Positions 13,999 through 14,179 of a stretch of 14,179 nt of DNA are shown here, piece after piece (position 1 is the first letter of the stretch; each line of letters opens with the position of its first letter). Below the pieces are notes generated by a model. The model was not told the DNA's origin. It ran no database searches and saw only the letters and a list, made by a program, of their open reading frames with translations. The translations under genes were made by a program, and so were the position numbers. The DNA is from Candidatus Poseidoniia archaeon (GTDB taxonomy: Archaea; Thermoplasmatota; Poseidoniia; MGIII; CG-Epi1): assembly GCA_022449705.1 (NCBI GenBank), contig JAKURS010000022.1:1-14179 (forward strand). The letters are read 5' to 3'.

Positions 13999-14179
13999 CA
14001 AGCAGGTATCTGTGATAATGCAAACTGCCTGACTGGAATCCTTCATACACTGGAGTTCCCCGGACACCTGCGAACGTCTCAAAACTTTTTCTAATTGATT
14101 TCGGAACATTCTCCCTGATTTGCTCGATTTTCGCTTCATTTATCTCATCCAGTGCAGCTAGAACCTCTCTGGTAATTTC
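13985..14179 (-). CDS. C-terminal end of a low-GC minus-strand gene of unknown function (partial, right edge)
   Basis: The minus strand is open from the right edge to the TAA at 13987-13985, giving 64 residues of a C-terminus. It starts EITREVLAALDEINEAKIEQ and ends SLHYHRYLLVKPG. The protein looks real: a helical first half, then a FETFAGVRGTPVYEGFQSG stretch and a hydrophobic end. I do not recognise the family; the closing HYHRYLLVKP is a little like the last strand of some class I methyltransferases, a weak guess. GC is about 43%, against about 75% at the end of the M14 gene it overlaps by 14 bases. Base use like this suggests a gene of different origin, but the rest of the gene is outside the window. 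Confidence 0.65.
   Translation of the reverse strand, partial: EITREVLAALDEINEAKIEQIRENVPKSIRKSFETFAGVRGTPVYEGFQSGSLHYHRYLLVKPG

Noticed and set aside
13942..14139. 65-codon minus-strand frame starting MKRKSSKSGR
   Set aside because: Another minus-strand frame is open from the window edge to 13985 and reads as a plausible protein end; the MKRKSS reading overlaps it out of frame.
1..14179. CRISPR arrays, rRNA genes, insertion sequences or an attachment site at the tRNA
   Set aside because: No regularly spaced direct repeats, rRNA-like stretches, transposase motifs or repeats of the tRNA 3' end were seen; a repeat outside the window cannot be excluded.

Overview
The window is archaeal. Its core is a tightly packed plus-strand cluster (4739 to 11725) encoding, in order: proteasome alpha subunit, SBDS, exosome subunits Rrp4, Rrp41 and Rrp42, ribosomal protein eL43 (L37Ae), RNA polymerase subunit P (Rpb12-like), KEOPS subunit Pcc1, prefoldin beta, a DHH/DHHA1 phosphoesterase, and a PrsW-like membrane protease. 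The first ten genes match the well-known euryarchaeal proteasome/exosome/translation superoperon. The tRNA-Tyr gene has an archaeal-type intron at position 37/38, and several genes have TATA boxes about 25-30 bases before the start codon. High GC (about 65-70% in most genes), large PKD/Ig-like surface proteins and a secreted carboxypeptidase suggest a Thermoplasmatota lineage such as marine group II/III. That placement is inference; no 16S or other marker settles it.

Left region (1-4657): a large minus-strand secreted protein with tandem Ig-like repeats runs off the left edge (1-2063). A divergent promoter region follows, then a cytoplasmic seven-bladed propeller plus TPR protein (2210-3541). 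A minus-strand lipoprotein with two PKD domains (3533-4657) converges on it with a 9-base overlap; its C-terminal half is much lower in GC than the rest.

Central region (4658-11725): the superoperon. Almost every junction is an ATGA, TGATG or TAATG overlap or a gap of a few bases, so transcription and translation are probably coupled. The one real gap (89 bases between SBDS and rrp4) holds two small inverted repeats and a strong Shine-Dalgarno, so it could be an internal promoter or processing site. The genes link RNA decay (exosome), RNA 3'-end or nucleotide hydrolysis (DHH), ribosome maturation (SBDS, eL43), transcription (RpoP), tRNA modification (Pcc1) and protein quality control (proteasome, prefoldin).

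Right region (11726-14179): tRNA-Tyr with a 41-base intron, a convergent minus-strand short-chain dehydrogenase, a divergently transcribed secreted M14 zinc carboxypeptidase, and the C-terminal 64 codons of a low-GC minus-strand gene cut by the right edge. Three genes are exported envelope proteins and PrsW is a membrane protein, so surface functions flank the housekeeping cluster. No stretch over 300 bases lacks a gene. I see no rRNA, CRISPR array, insertion sequence or replication origin. I did not find an obviously new multi-gene system. The least ordinary items are the propeller-TPR fusion, the mosaic PKD lipoprotein, the repeat-built surface protein and the PrsW gene appended to the superoperon.
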